NCBI RefSeq assembly: GCF_025823185.1
Contig: NZ_JACKVK010000011.1
Location: 310,615-374,614 of the forward strand
Direction: 5' to 3'
Source of the DNA: Mycobacterium yunnanensis
GTDB lineage: Bacteria > Actinomycetota > Actinomycetes > Mycobacteriales > Mycobacteriaceae
DNA length: 64,000 bases
A program made the translations under genes and the position numbers. Of this stretch, positions 45,340 through 54,145 are shown piece after piece. Position 1 is the first letter of the stretch. Each line of letters begins with the position of its first letter. The notes under the pieces are model-generated. The model saw only the letters and a list, made by a program, of their open reading frames with translations. It did no database searches and had not been told where the DNA came from.

Positions 45340-47241
45340 TCAGCCCCGGTCGAACTCGGCGTCGACCACGTCGTCGTCACCGACCACCGAGCCCTGTCCG
45401 TTGCTCGACGGCTGACCGTTGCCGGTCGGCTGGCCGTTGCTCCCTCCGGATGCCATGGGCTGTAGCCCGTGGAGTATCTGCTGCAGCTCCGAGGTCAGCG
45501 ACTGCACGCGGTCCATGGGTGCGTCCTCGCTCACGGCCCGACGGGCGTCGGCGACCAGCATCTCCGCACGGGCCCGATCATGGGGCGCCGCCGAGTCACC
45601 GAGCTCGGCGAGCCTGCGCTCTACCTGGTACGCCGCCGAGTCGAGCTGGTTGCGAGCCTCGACGGTCCTGCGGAGCCGCTCGTCTTCCTCGCGGTTCCTC
45701 TCGGCCTCGGCGAGCATCCGCTCCACCTCGCCCTTGTCGAGATTGGACTGTTCGCTGATGGTGATGCCCTGCTCGCCGCCGGTGTCCTGATCCCGTGCGG
45801 TGACGTGCAGGATGCCGTTGGCGTCGATGTCGAAGGTGACCTCGATCTGTGGTTCACCTCGGCGCGCGGGCCGGATGTTCTCCAACTTGAACCGGCCGAG
45901 CACCCGGTTGTCGGCGGCGAGTTCCCGTTCACCCTGCAGCACGACGATGTCCACGGCCGGCTGATTGTCCGCCGCCGTGGTGAACACCTCGCTGCGTCGG
46001 GCCGGGATCGTGGTGTTGCGCTCGATGATCTTGGTCATCAGGCCACCGGCGGTCTCCACGCCGAGCGAGAGTGGAGTGACGTCGAGCAGAAGGACGTCGG
46101 AGACCTCCCCCTTGAGCACCCCGGCCTGGATCGCCGCACCGAGTGCGACGACCTCGTCGGGGTTGACGCTCATGTTGGGGTCCTTGCCGCCGGTGAGACG
46201 GCGCACCAACGCCTGGACGGCCGGAATCCGGGTGGAACCGCCGACCAGGATCACCTCGTCGATGTCGTTGGCGCTGACCTTGGCGTCGGCCATCGCCTGC
46301 TTGACCGGGCCCATCGTCCGCTCGACCAGATCGGCGGTGAGGTCGTCGAACTTCGAACGCATGACGGTGGTGGTCAAGTGCTTTGGACCGCTGGCATCGG
46401 CGGTCACGAACGGCAGGTTCACCTGAGTCTGCGCCACCGACGACAGTTCGACCTTGGCCTTCTCGGCCGCTTCGAACAGCCGCTGCAGTGCCTGGGGATC
46501 CTTGCGCAAGTCGATGTTGTTCTCCCGCTGGAACTCGTCGGCAAGGTAGTCGACGAGTCGGTGGTCGAAGTCGTCACCGCCAAGGTGCGAATCTCCGGCC
46601 GTCGCACGCACTTCGACCACGCCGTCACCGACGTCGAGCAGGCTGACGTCGAACGTCCCGCCACCGAGGTCGAAGACCAGCACGGTCTCGTGACCCTTCT
46701 TGTCCATGCCGTAGGCCAGCGCGGCCGCGGTCGGTTCGTTGATGATGCGCAGGACCTCGAGGCCGGCGATTCGGCCGGCGTCCTTGGTGGCGTTGCGCTG
46801 GGCGTCGTTGAAGTAGGCCGGGACGGTGATCACGGCTTCCTTGACCCGCTCACCGAGGAACTTGCCCGCGTCGTCGACCAGCTTGCGCAGCACTTGCGCG
46901 CTGATCTCCTCCGGCGAGTACTGCTTGCCGCGCACCTCGAAGCGGGCGGCGCCACCCTCGCCCTCCACGACGTCGAAGCTGACCGCCTTGGCTTCGTCCG
47001 ATATCTCGTCGAAGCGACGACCGATGAACCGCTTCGCCGAGTAGATCGTGCCCTTGGGGTTCATGATCGACTGGCGCCGAGCCAACTGACCCACCAGACG
47101 CTCGCCGGCTTCGGTGAAGGCCACCACCGACGGCGTGGTCCTGGCGCCTTCGGCGTTGGGAATCACGACGGCTTCCCCGCCCTGCCAGGCGGCGATCACC
47201 GAGTTGGTCGTCCCAAGATCGATTCCTACCGCAGTTGCCAT
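45340..47241 (-). CDS. dnaK: Hsp70 chaperone DnaK, accessory copy
   Basis: 633 residues. Nucleotide-binding domain with VGIDLGTTNSVIA at residues 5-17, FDLGGGTFDVSLLDVGDG and ILVGGSTRIPAVQALV; linker DVLLLDVTPLSLG; substrate domain; and a Gly/Asn/Gln-rich tail ending DDDVVDAEFDRG. ATG 47241 begins MATAVGIDLGTT. The usual mycobacterial DnaK starts MARAVGIDLGTTNSVVAVLE and shares less with this protein (for example AAWQGGEAVVIPNAEGARTT here), so this appears to be a second DnaK. It lies two bases after the stress-protein stop. Confidence 0.94.
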   Translation of the reverse strand: MATAVGIDLGTTNSVIAAWQGGEAVVIPNAEGARTTPSVVAFTEAGERLVGQLARRQSIMNPKGTIYSAKRFIGRRFDEISDEAKAVSFDVVEGEGGAARFEVRGKQYSPEEISAQVLRKLVDDAGKFLGERVKEAVITVPAYFNDAQRNATKDAGRIAGLEVLRIINEPTAAALAYGMDKKGHETVLVFDLGGGTFDVSLLDVGDGVVEVRATAGDSHLGGDDFDHRLVDYLADEFQRENNIDLRKDPQALQRLFEAAEKAKVELSSVAQTQVNLPFVTADASGPKHLTTTVMRSKFDDLTADLVERTMGPVKQAMADAKVSANDIDEVILVGGSTRIPAVQALVRRLTGGKDPNMSVNPDEVVALGAAIQAGVLKGEVSDVLLLDVTPLSLGVETAGGLMTKIIERNTTIPARRSEVFTTAADNQPAVDIVVLQGERELAADNRVLGRFKLENIRPARRGEPQIEVTFDIDANGILHVTARDQDTGGEQGITISEQSNLDKGEVERMLAEAERNREEDERLRRTVEARNQLDSAAYQVERRLAELGDSAAPHDRARAEMLVADARRAVSEDAPMDRVQSLTSELQQILHGLQPMASGGSNGQPTGNGQPSSNGQGSVVGDDDVVDAEFDRG

Positions 47242-47243
47242 GA

Positions 47244-47750
47244 TCAGTTCCTTCCGTCGGTGACACCACTGAGCAGTTGGACCGCCCGGTCGGCCACTGA
47301 CGAGTCGGCGACGACGTCGTAGTACTTGGGCCGCACCGCGCTCACCGAGTGGAAGTCTCGACGGCCGCGCTGAAGGGCATGCATCGCCAATCCGAACAGG
47401 GCGCCGACGATGGCGCCGAAAACGATTCCGTAGCAGGCCAACACGGCGGCGGAGAGCACCGGGTCGATCCAGTTGAAGAGTCCGAAGACCCATCCGATGA
47501 GTGCGCCGACGATTGCGCCGGAGCCGGCGCCACGCAGAGCGGCCCCACCGTAGTTCAGGCGGCCCAGTACTTGTTCGTGGTACTCCATGTCGCGGCCGAT
47601 GATGGCCACCTTGTCCACTTCGAAACCCTGATCGGACAGGTGGTCGACTGCCCGCTCGGCATCGGCGTAATCGTCGAACGTCGCGATGACGCGGCGGGCC
47701 GGTTCGTGAGCTCGCACGGCCGAGGCTTGGACCGTTGAGTGCTGTGACAT
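47244..47750 (-). CDS. YflT-like general stress protein with glycine-zipper membrane hairpin
   Basis: 168 residues. The N-terminal half resembles the general stress 17M/YflT domain (VIATFDDYADAERAVDHLSD), followed by a glycine-rich hydrophobic hairpin (GAGSGAIVGALIGWVFGLFN, VFGAIVGALFGLAMHAL) and a short soluble tail. Likely attached to the membrane; function unknown. ATG 47750 has AGGAGC upstream. It is the first gene directly joined to dnaK (two-base gap), so it probably leads the chaperone operon. Confidence 0.8.
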   Translation of the reverse strand: MSQHSTVQASAVRAHEPARRVIATFDDYADAERAVDHLSDQGFEVDKVAIIGRDMEYHEQVLGRLNYGGAALRGAGSGAIVGALIGWVFGLFNWIDPVLSAAVLACYGIVFGAIVGALFGLAMHALQRGRRDFHSVSAVRPKYYDVVADSSVADRAVQLLSGVTDGRN

Positions 47751-47877
47751 CGTTGCTCCTAAGTGCTCGCGGTTCTGGTATGTGATGGTGCGCCGGCCCA
47801 TACCCCTGGGTACCGTCCGCAACCCTTGGACATCCGTGCTGACAATCGGTTTCGCGGTGCGCGTCCTCCTGATGGGC

Positions 47878-48264
47878 TCAGCGAGACTGAGCAGTACCGA
47901 GGCGATGGAAGTCCGTCGGGAGCTGACTGAGCACGTCGTCGAACTCACCGGGGGTGACCGCTTCGCGGAGGGTGGCGAACACCGCGTCGACGGCCCGTTC
48001 GGCGGTCTCCCGATCGGTGTCGGCCCGTTGGGCCGTCAGTTCGACGAACCGCTCGAAGTCGAACGCCACCGCGTTCTCCTGGGTGCCCTGCAAGGCCGCG
48101 TCCAAGGGGGCGGGCAGCTGGTCGCCCAGGTCCTGCGCTTCACCCCCGCTGATTCGCTCGGCGAGCGTGGCCAAGGTGGCCAGGGTCAGGGTCAGGGTCG
48201 CGGCCTCTTCCACGGGGACGTCGACGTCCACTGCCACTCGTGTGACGAATTCTTCGTACTGCAT
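47878..48264 (-). CDS. DUF2267 family protein
   Basis: 128 residues. The start MQYEEFVTRVAVDVDVPVEE and the ATLATLAERISGGEAQDLGD stretch are the DUF2267 signature, a small helical family found with stress genes in actinobacteria. Function unknown. ATG 48264 is preferred over the longer open frame because it starts at the conserved MQYEEF. Codes on the same strand as the chaperone genes. Confidence 0.88.
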   Translation of the reverse strand: MQYEEFVTRVAVDVDVPVEEAATLTLTLATLATLAERISGGEAQDLGDQLPAPLDAALQGTQENAVAFDFERFVELTAQRADTDRETAERAVDAVFATLREAVTPGEFDDVLSQLPTDFHRLGTAQSR

Positions 48265-48404
48265 TGAGATTCCCTTCCACGTAACCGATGACGACTGCCA
48301 CCGTGATGACCATGGTGGTCGATGCACGGGACCCACCGCTTCGGCCCGGGTGGTCGATTTCCACACCCAGATTCGACCCCTCAGATGGATTGCGCCCCAA
48401 TCAA

Positions 48405-48758
48405 TCAGTCGTCATGTCGTGCTGGTGTGGACGTCTTCGCCTTTGGCACATAGGCTTTGAGGACACCGTAGGCCAGGGACACCTCGACCTCGTCTTCCTT
48501 CAGCTCTCCCGGAAGCGTGATGCGAAGGTCGAACCGCCCCACCGGACGGTTTCGGTGACGAAACAGCCCCTCGCGTACGCGCTCGGCGATCTCTCCGGTG
48601 ACGACGAACTCGTTGCCGTTCAACGCCACTCCCACGTCCTCGCTGCGTACCCCGGGGAGCTCGACTTCGATGAGGTAGGCCCCGTCGGTCTCGACGACGT
48701 CGGATCGGGGCAGCCAGGCGTCCTGGTCCGCGCCTGCCGACCTAGATGGCGATGCCAT
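48405..48758 (-). CDS. Small heat-shock protein, Hsp20 family
   Basis: 117 residues. An alpha-crystallin domain with VVETDGAYLIEVELPGVRSE, GEIAERVREG and the closing VSLAYGVLKAYVPK (the AxxxxGVL motif). The flanking arms are very short for an Hsp20. Holds unfolded proteins for the DnaK/ClpB machine encoded next to it. ATG 48758 has AAGGAG eight bases upstream. Confidence 0.92.
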   Translation of the reverse strand: MASPSRSAGADQDAWLPRSDVVETDGAYLIEVELPGVRSEDVGVALNGNEFVVTGEIAERVREGLFRHRNRPVGRFDLRITLPGELKEDEVEVSLAYGVLKAYVPKAKTSTPARHDD

Positions 48759-48832
48759 TGTTTTCTCCTTCGCATCGTCGCGAGTGGCGTCGAAGGACCC
48801 ACGGCCGGTCGGGATGGGTTTCGGCGCCGGAT

Positions 48833-49285
48833 CTAGAAGACCAGCCTGAAGATCTTGAAGACCTGGTCCCAGTGCTCGCTCGACGGCCGTGTCATGGTCG
48901 AGTCCAGTACGCGGAACGACGATGCGACCGCAACGCTGAGCCCGCCGAACAGCTCGGGGAGGAGTTGCTCGGTGTCTTCGGCGAACGTCACGTCCTCCGG
49001 TGGCCGTCGGATGGTTTCGGCCAACAGTTCACGAACCTCCCCGGCGACGTCGAGGCCGTCGAATTCCCTCATTCGCTCTTGAACGCCCTTGGTGATCGGG
49101 AGATCCTGAGGCTCGATCACATCGCGACCGTTTGCCTTGGCCGAGTTGCGACCGGCGATGGCGAGCGCGTCGATCTGCTCGTCGACGAACTCGTGGAAGC
49201 GGCGGACGTCGTTCTCCCCGAGGTCGACGCTGGCGACCGCCCGGAACAGTCGTTGGAACACCTTGACGCCCGACGGATGCGTCAC
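48833..49285 (-). CDS. DUF1931 histone-fold protein
   Basis: 150 residues from GTG 49285, which has GGAGG upstream. The first half reads like an archaeal-type histone fold: short helix GVKVFQRLFRAV, long helix VRRFHEFVDEQIDALAIAG, then RNSAKANGRDVIEPQDLPI, the usual strap and third helix. The second half is a further helical unit. DUF1931 structures from thermophiles are described as tandem histone folds. It may bind DNA or protein; no activity is shown. Located at the head of the stress island, next to Hsp20. Confidence 0.82.
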   Translation of the reverse strand: MTHPSGVKVFQRLFRAVASVDLGENDVRRFHEFVDEQIDALAIAGRNSAKANGRDVIEPQDLPITKGVQERMREFDGLDVAGEVRELLAETIRRPPEDVTFAEDTEQLLPELFGGLSVAVASSFRVLDSTMTRPSSEHWDQVFKIFRLVF

Positions 49286-49644
49286 CGGATACCTCCGTTC
49301 GTCGGTCCCTGCCGATGTACGGCCCACCATCCAAGGGTTGCACCATCCGCCATGGCCCGGACTCGTCCACGAGGCGCAACTTCGGCACACCTTTTGGACC
49401 TCGGGGGTCGAAGTCGACGTGTGGTGGACGTCCCGGCTCGCCCGGGTGGGTAGCGAGAGCGACTGCAGCCCAACGTGTTCGGGTGCTGCACCTCTCGACA
49501 GCGTACCGGGCTCCGACGATGGTCACGCGGGGCCCATTCTCGACGAATTTCGTTGCTCTCGTGGGTCGACGCTGAGACTCCACTGGGTTGGCATAGTCGT
49601 CACGCAGTGACCTACCCCGACGAGCACACCACGGGAGCCAGCCA
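49286..49644. other. 359-base intergenic region, divergent promoters
   Basis: No convincing gene. It must hold the start signals of the DUF1931 gene (leftward, GGAGGTATCC before the start) and of the ANTAR gene (rightward). TCCAAGGGTTGC at about 49330 recurs, in the opposite orientation, at about 47820 before the stress-protein gene. Nothing else was recognised. Confidence 0.5.
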
Positions 49645-50388
49645 GTGGACACGAGCACGGTCCATCAGGAACGACGAGGAGACGCTGGAGGCCATGGCGT
49701 CGAACGCCACGGCTACGGCGGAACGGGCCGGTCGACGCGCGCTGAACTCGCGGCCATGCTGGCCGGCGGAGCGGCAGTCGACGACGTGATCCACAACGTG
49801 ACGGTCGCGTCCGTGGCGTTGGTTTCCGGGGCAGACTGCGCCAAGCTGTCCTTCCTCGACGAGGGGCGCATTCGGTCCTCTGCGGCAACCTCGGAACTTG
49901 CCCTGTCGCTGGACGCCGCGCAGCAGGTGTCACGCCATGGTCCCTGCCTGGAGGCGATTCGCACGCGCACCGTGGTCCGCTGCGCCGACCTGCGCGCCGA
50001 CGGCAGGTGGCCACAGTTCGCTCCGCTCGCCGCTGACGCCGGCGTTCGCAGCCTGCTGTCCCATCCCGTCGACACCCTCGGGGACGGCCGGGCCACGTTG
50101 AGCTTGTTCGGATTCCGAGCCAATGCCTTTACGGCCGATTCGGAGGCGGTGGGTGCCGTGCTCGCCAATTACGCGTCCGTCGCGCTCGTCTCTGCGACGC
50201 GAGAACGCCACTTCCAGGCCGCCTTGGCGACGCGCGACGTCATCGGACAGGCGAAGGGGATGATCATGGAACGGTTCGGGGTGGACGCCGATCACGCCTT
50301 CACGATGCTGACGTCACTCTCCCAGGAGATGAACACGCCAGTTAGGGATCTCGCTGCACAGCTCGCCCAGTCCGCAACTCGGTCGTGA
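49645..50388 (+). CDS. GAF-ANTAR transcription antitermination regulator
   Basis: 247 residues. An N-terminal GAF domain (LAAMLAGGAAVDDVIHNVTV, DCAKLSFLDEGRIRSSAATS) is followed by a C-terminal ANTAR RNA-binding domain with RDVIGQAKGMIMERFGVDAD and AFTMLTSLSQEMN. ANTAR proteins bind paired hexaloop hairpins in nascent RNA and block terminators; mycobacterial genomes carry several of them. GTG 49645 follows GGGAG. Its targets are not evident in the window. Confidence 0.92.
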   Translation: MDTSTVHQERRGDAGGHGVERHGYGGTGRSTRAELAAMLAGGAAVDDVIHNVTVASVALVSGADCAKLSFLDEGRIRSSAATSELALSLDAAQQVSRHGPCLEAIRTRTVVRCADLRADGRWPQFAPLAADAGVRSLLSHPVDTLGDGRATLSLFGFRANAFTADSEAVGAVLANYASVALVSATRERHFQAALATRDVIGQAKGMIMERFGVDADHAFTMLTSLSQEMNTPVRDLAAQLAQSATRS

Positions 50389-50410
50389 ACGGACCGGAGC
50401 AGAGGTGCAC

Positions 50411-50785
50411 TCAGTGGTCTTGAGTGACGTAGAACCGATTGCCGTCGAAGTCGCGGAAGGCGAACATCAACGGCGCCGACTCCCAATCTAGGAGCTCCCC
50501 CACCTCTAATTGCAGTTCGACGAGCGTGGCGCGCGCAGCTCGGGCATCGCCGGTGAGCAGTCGGACGCCGGTGTCGATCCCAGTGGGCAGATCGTCTCCG
50601 GTCATCACCAGCGAAATCGACGTGCCCCCGGCGGGCGGGGCCAGCTCGATCCAACGGAAGCCCGGCTGCAACTCGGTGTCCATCGTCGAGGCGAAGCCGA
50701 GATTCTCGAACAAGGCCTTGGCGCGGTCCTGATCGGTGACGGGTATCGCGACGCACTGCAGGGCGGTGAAGATCTCTTCTGTCAT
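50411..50785 (-). CDS. VOC/glyoxalase-fold protein
   Basis: 124 residues, one VOC domain pair: AIPVTDQDRAKALFENLGF at the start and FAFRDFDGNRFYVTQDH at the end. Such small proteins range from lyases to antibiotic-binding proteins; the substrate is unknown. It converges with the ANTAR gene across 22 bases. The ATG overlaps the stop of a small upstream open frame on the same strand (ATGA). Confidence 0.87.
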   Translation of the reverse strand: MTEEIFTALQCVAIPVTDQDRAKALFENLGFASTMDTELQPGFRWIELAPPAGGTSISLVMTGDDLPTGIDTGVRLLTGDARAARATLVELQLEVGELLDWESAPLMFAFRDFDGNRFYVTQDH

Positions 50786-51024
50786 GCCACTCTGACTTGC
50801 CGGGCGGAGCCAACTAATCGGTGACCGCTACACACGGTCGTGGCGATGCGTTTTGAACCACGCGCGATTTCGGTGGGTCCGGTTCCGGGCGTTGTAACCC
50901 GACCTACCTGGACGCCCCGGATCACCGCTCCAAGAGTGTGGCCGAAGGAATCTGCGATCGTTCCGCCGTGGGCTGCAACGAACAGATTCGCGACGACAGG
51001 ACAGCTTGACATCCTCGATCGCAC
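50782..51024 (-). CDS. Small hypothetical protein, possible gene remnant
   Basis: 80 residues, no recognised domain. It includes NLFVAAHGGTIADSFGHTLG and AVIRGVQVGRVTTPGTGPTE, which read like protein rather than noise, and no other gene occupies the stretch. Its stop overlaps the VOC ATG as ATGA, a sign of coupling. It could equally be the end of a decayed larger gene. Start uncertain. Confidence 0.3.
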   Translation of the reverse strand: MRSRMSSCPVVANLFVAAHGGTIADSFGHTLGAVIRGVQVGRVTTPGTGPTEIARGSKRIATTVCSGHRLVGSARQVRVA

Positions 51025-51033
51025 GTTCTTTCG

Positions 51034-51816
51034 TCAGCTGATCGAAAAGCCGGCATCAACGGCCAGCGCCTGATTGGTGATGCCGCGCGAAATGGGCAGG
51101 GCAAAGAACAGAACCGCGGTTCCGATCTGGCGTCCGTCGACGAGCCCGAATGGGGCCTGCCGCAGCGCCGGTCCTTCGAGCTGCGGGCCGCGAGACCCCA
51201 TGGATCCCGGAGTGAATACTGACCCGGGCAAAATGGTGTTGACGGTGATGGCGTGTTCGGAGAGCTCGAAGGCGCTGACGCTGCTCAGGGCAAGCAAGGC
51301 ACCCTTCGATGCGGCGTAGGCCGCCTCGCCCTTGATCAAGGACCCGCGCAGCACATTGGAGGCAATGTTGACAATGCGTCCACCACCACCAGCGATGGCC
51401 ATGGCCTGACCCAGCTCCCGGGTCATGAGAAAGGCCCCCCGGGCATTCACCGCGTTGATCCGATCCCATTGCGCCACAGTCTCCTTGAACAACACCTCTC
51501 GATCTTGGAGCCCAGCGTTGTTCACCAACAACCACGGTGTGCCGTGCTCGGACACGAGGTTCACGCAAAAGGCCATGACCGACGACTCGTCGGAGACGTC
51601 GACGCACACCGCGTGGGCAGCCAAGCCTCCCTCGACGAATGCAGCGGCTGTGCGCTGGGCGCCCGTGTAATCAATGTCAGCGACGATCACCGTTGCTCCG
51701 GCTTCAGCCAGCACCGCCGCCACCCGAGCACCAATTCCACGAGCGCCACCGGTCACGACGGCGACCCGACCAGCGAGGCTGAACGTAGCGGGCGAGAAGC
51801 TGTCCGAATCCGTCAA
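51034..51816 (-). CDS. Short-chain dehydrogenase/reductase
   Basis: 260 residues, classical SDR. Cofactor site VVTGGARGIGARVAA, NNAG block LLVNNAGLQDR, and catalytic Ser in IVNIASNV with YAASK. The Asp after the second strand (VIVADIDY) favours NAD(H). The closing GITNQALAVDAGFSIS is the usual C-terminus. TTG 51816 is the apparent start, with GGGGAGG 11 bases upstream, a rather long spacing. Substrate unknown. Confidence 0.9.
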   Translation of the reverse strand: MTDSDSFSPATFSLAGRVAVVTGGARGIGARVAAVLAEAGATVIVADIDYTGAQRTAAAFVEGGLAAHAVCVDVSDESSVMAFCVNLVSEHGTPWLLVNNAGLQDREVLFKETVAQWDRINAVNARGAFLMTRELGQAMAIAGGGGRIVNIASNVLRGSLIKGEAAYAASKGALLALSSVSAFELSEHAITVNTILPGSVFTPGSMGSRGPQLEGPALRQAPFGLVDGRQIGTAVLFFALPISRGITNQALAVDAGFSIS

Positions 51817-52074
51817 TTACTCGCAGTCCTCCCCGCCAACATGCCGATGATGACCGGATCCCTTCAGCGCCGCGAGCACCAAATGGATCGGGCTCAGACA
51901 TACCCCACGAAGGGCATACGTGCACGGTAGCCGAGCAACCCTCGAGCGGTCGCCGTTCTGCGACAATCCAATCGAGATCTACCTGCCCGGCAGCGGAATC
52001 TGTCGACCGGTAGCTGCACCGACTGTAGCTACACGCTTCGAGCCACTCGACCCAATCATGTTCCCGTTGGCGGT

Positions 52075-52869
52075 CTACCCAAGGATGGGGAACCGGCGCT
52101 TCTTGGCCAGTCTGTCCAATGCTGCCTGCATGACGCCCCGTACGTGGGCATCGACCTGGTCGACGTCGGGTTCTTCGCCAAATCGGGCCCGCACATCTAT
52201 TGGCTGCTGCACCTCCATGATGATCTTCGTGGGCAGAGGCAGGTTGGGCGGCAGCACGGTGGTCAATCCAAAGGGCACCCCGAACGCCAGCGGAAGCGCC
52301 TTGAGCCGAATTCTATTCAGACCGAGTCGCTTCGCCAATCCGTCGCCACGGGCTAAGAACAGTTGCGCCTCTTGGCCACCGATCGAGACCACCGGCACGA
52401 TTGGCACGTCGGTCGCCAAGGCCGTACGGACGTAGCCGGTGCGGCCCTGGAAGTCCACGACGTTGGCCGTCCTGGTTGGCCGGAACGCGTCGTAGTCCCC
52501 ACCGGGGAAGACCAGCACCACGCCACCGGAATGCAGTGCCTTTGCCGCGTTCTCGCGGGAAGCTTCGATGCCACCGGCGCGCGAGAACACCGTCCCGAGT
52601 GGGCCGATCAGCACCCCGTAGTGGGCCAGGATGTAAAGAGGGCGTTCGTAGCCGAAGGCGTCGTAAAAGGCCGGAGCGAAGATCAGCACGTCGGGAGTGA
52701 GCACACCACCGGAATGGTTGCACACCACGAGCGCGCCGCCGCTACTCGGCAACGCCGACAGACCGTTGACCTCGGCACGGAAGTACCGCTTGACAAACGG
52801 TCCCACGACGTTCTTGAACTGCCTGGTGAAGGTCGGATCCCATTTGGCGGTTATCTCGTCGTCTGACAT
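52075..52869 (-). CDS. Lysophospholipid/1-acylglycerol acyltransferase-like protein
   Basis: 264 residues, PlsC-superfamily. The active-site His is in ALVVCNHSGGVLTPDVLI, the FPxG block is VVLVFPGGDYDAFR and a later block is DVPIVPVVSIGGQEA. The His-to-Asp distance is longer than the canonical HX4D, as in the subgroup annotated as diacylglycerol-type acyltransferases. ATG 52869 follows GGAGA closely; ATG 52872 is next to it. Probably acylates a glycerolipid or related alcohol. Confidence 0.85.
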   Translation of the reverse strand: MSDDEITAKWDPTFTRQFKNVVGPFVKRYFRAEVNGLSALPSSGGALVVCNHSGGVLTPDVLIFAPAFYDAFGYERPLYILAHYGVLIGPLGTVFSRAGGIEASRENAAKALHSGGVVLVFPGGDYDAFRPTRTANVVDFQGRTGYVRTALATDVPIVPVVSIGGQEAQLFLARGDGLAKRLGLNRIRLKALPLAFGVPFGLTTVLPPNLPLPTKIIMEVQQPIDVRARFGEEPDVDQVDAHVRGVMQAALDRLAKKRRFPILG

Positions 52870-53363
52870 CATTCTCCAAGCTTCGATGCGACACCGTCCC
52901 GTTCGTTTCCGACCGAGCGTAGCCATCGGTCACGGCGCAAATCGCCAAACGCTTTCAGACGTCACCGATGTCCCTCGTCTCGTGCACCTACCCGCAGCGG
53001 AGCCATCGTGGTCGAGGGTCAACGGGTCCGTCGCCCACGCCTGAACGCTGCCGAGGTGGCTCGGTCGTCACGAGACACAGCTGCGTCGGGGCTGCTGGAC
53101 TGGTATCGGTGCGTCAGCGACGAACAGGGGCCTACTAGGAAGTGCGATGTCCGCGATCGGGGGTCTCGGAACAAGACGGACGATGCGGCACCAAATACCT
53201 CGCCCCCCGCGGGGCTCGATGATCCGAAGACGCTCATACGCGGCGGACGGACGCGATCAGTAAGTCTTCACAACGATTACCGCAAATCCTGTGCGAGAAG
53301 CGACTGTGGACGAGATTCAGGCATCCGAGACATAAGTCGAACAGAACTAGCACCGTTCGAATG
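52870..53363. other. 494-base region without a supported gene
   Basis: Both neighbouring genes read leftward, so this stretch holds the acyltransferase promoter and the end region of the TetR gene. It is AT-richer than the rest of the window and no open frame has family resemblance. Nothing further was recognised. Confidence 0.5.
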
Positions 53364-53996
53364 TCACGGCCGAAGCCCCATCATGACCGATGGGGCGGCG
53401 AACCGCCTCACCAGTTCGTGCTCGATCTGCTTGTCATTCACGGGCCAATACCAGAATGCGAAGGTGACTCTGATGAGCCATTGCGCAGCCATGGGGTCAT
53501 CGTGCCCGATGATCTCTTCGGCAATCTTGGCTACGAGCGGTGACGCCATGACGGGGCCGTCGTCGCGGTCTGGCCGGATGTCGCCCATGATGAGCTTCCC
53601 GAGCGGTTCGGCTCGCATGCATTCCAATCCAACGACGACTGCCGTGCAGACACGCTCGGTCCCCTCGGTCCCGGCGATGGCTTGGCGCACCGCGTGAATG
53701 ACACGCTGGGACAACATCGATATGAGGCACTCGAGGATCGCGGCTCTTCCGCCTGCTCGCCGGTAGACGGTTGCGGGTGAGCAATTCAGTCGGGCAGCTA
53801 GCGCGTCGATGGTCAACGCCTGAAATCCATTGCGTGAGACAATATCTGAGGCTTCGAGCAGGATTCGATCCCGTGCCACCGCGCCTCGATCCGCGCCTAG
53901 GACCCAATCCCTCCGTGCCATGGCATCGAGCATTCCCGGCGCGGTGATGAAAGACAACAAATCCTCTCTCGCATCATGAGACAAATCACGCCGCAT
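53364..53996 (-). CDS. TetR-family transcriptional regulator
   Basis: 210 residues. The N-terminal helix-turn-helix is VARDRILLEASDIVSRNGFQ then LTIDALAARLNCSPATVYRR AGG with the usual YRRAGG/YxHF position, followed by a ligand-binding domain of no recognised type. The first ATG (53996) gives a long pre-helix arm and lies inside an inverted repeat; ATG 53933 or 53921 would place that repeat upstream as an operator and is quite possible. Divergent from the P450 gene, the likely target. Confidence 0.85.
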   Translation of the reverse strand: MRRDLSHDAREDLLSFITAPGMLDAMARRDWVLGADRGAVARDRILLEASDIVSRNGFQALTIDALAARLNCSPATVYRRAGGRAAILECLISMLSQRVIHAVRQAIAGTEGTERVCTAVVVGLECMRAEPLGKLIMGDIRPDRDDGPVMASPLVAKIAEEIIGHDDPMAAQWLIRVTFAFWYWPVNDKQIEHELVRRFAAPSVMMGLRP

Positions 53997-54002
53997 GTCT
54001 CA
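53977..54002. promoter_or_regulatory. Inverted repeat TGAGACA-N12-TGTCTCA at the TetR start
   Basis: TGAGACA (53977-53983) and its exact reverse complement TGTCTCA (53996-54002) are 12 bases apart, in the region between divergent tetR and the P450 gene. Size and place fit a TetR autoregulatory operator. Confidence 0.5.
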
Positions 54003-54145
54003 CTCATGTGCGCAGCTTGGGGTACTTTGCTGCACGCGCCGACCTCATCGACCCGGTGTCAGAGATGTCAACTTTGGTTCCCGGCATTGACCCCGTCGAT
54101 GCAGATACCGAGTGTGGAGAAGACTGCGACGGGAAGTGAGTGTTC

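Noticed and set aside
47751..48404. HspR (HAIR) operator CTTGAGT-N7-ACTCAAG upstream of the chaperone genes
   Set aside because: Looked for in the intergenic stretches around the island and not found; CTCAG-N5-CTGAG at about 47877 lies in a gene end and has a different spacing.
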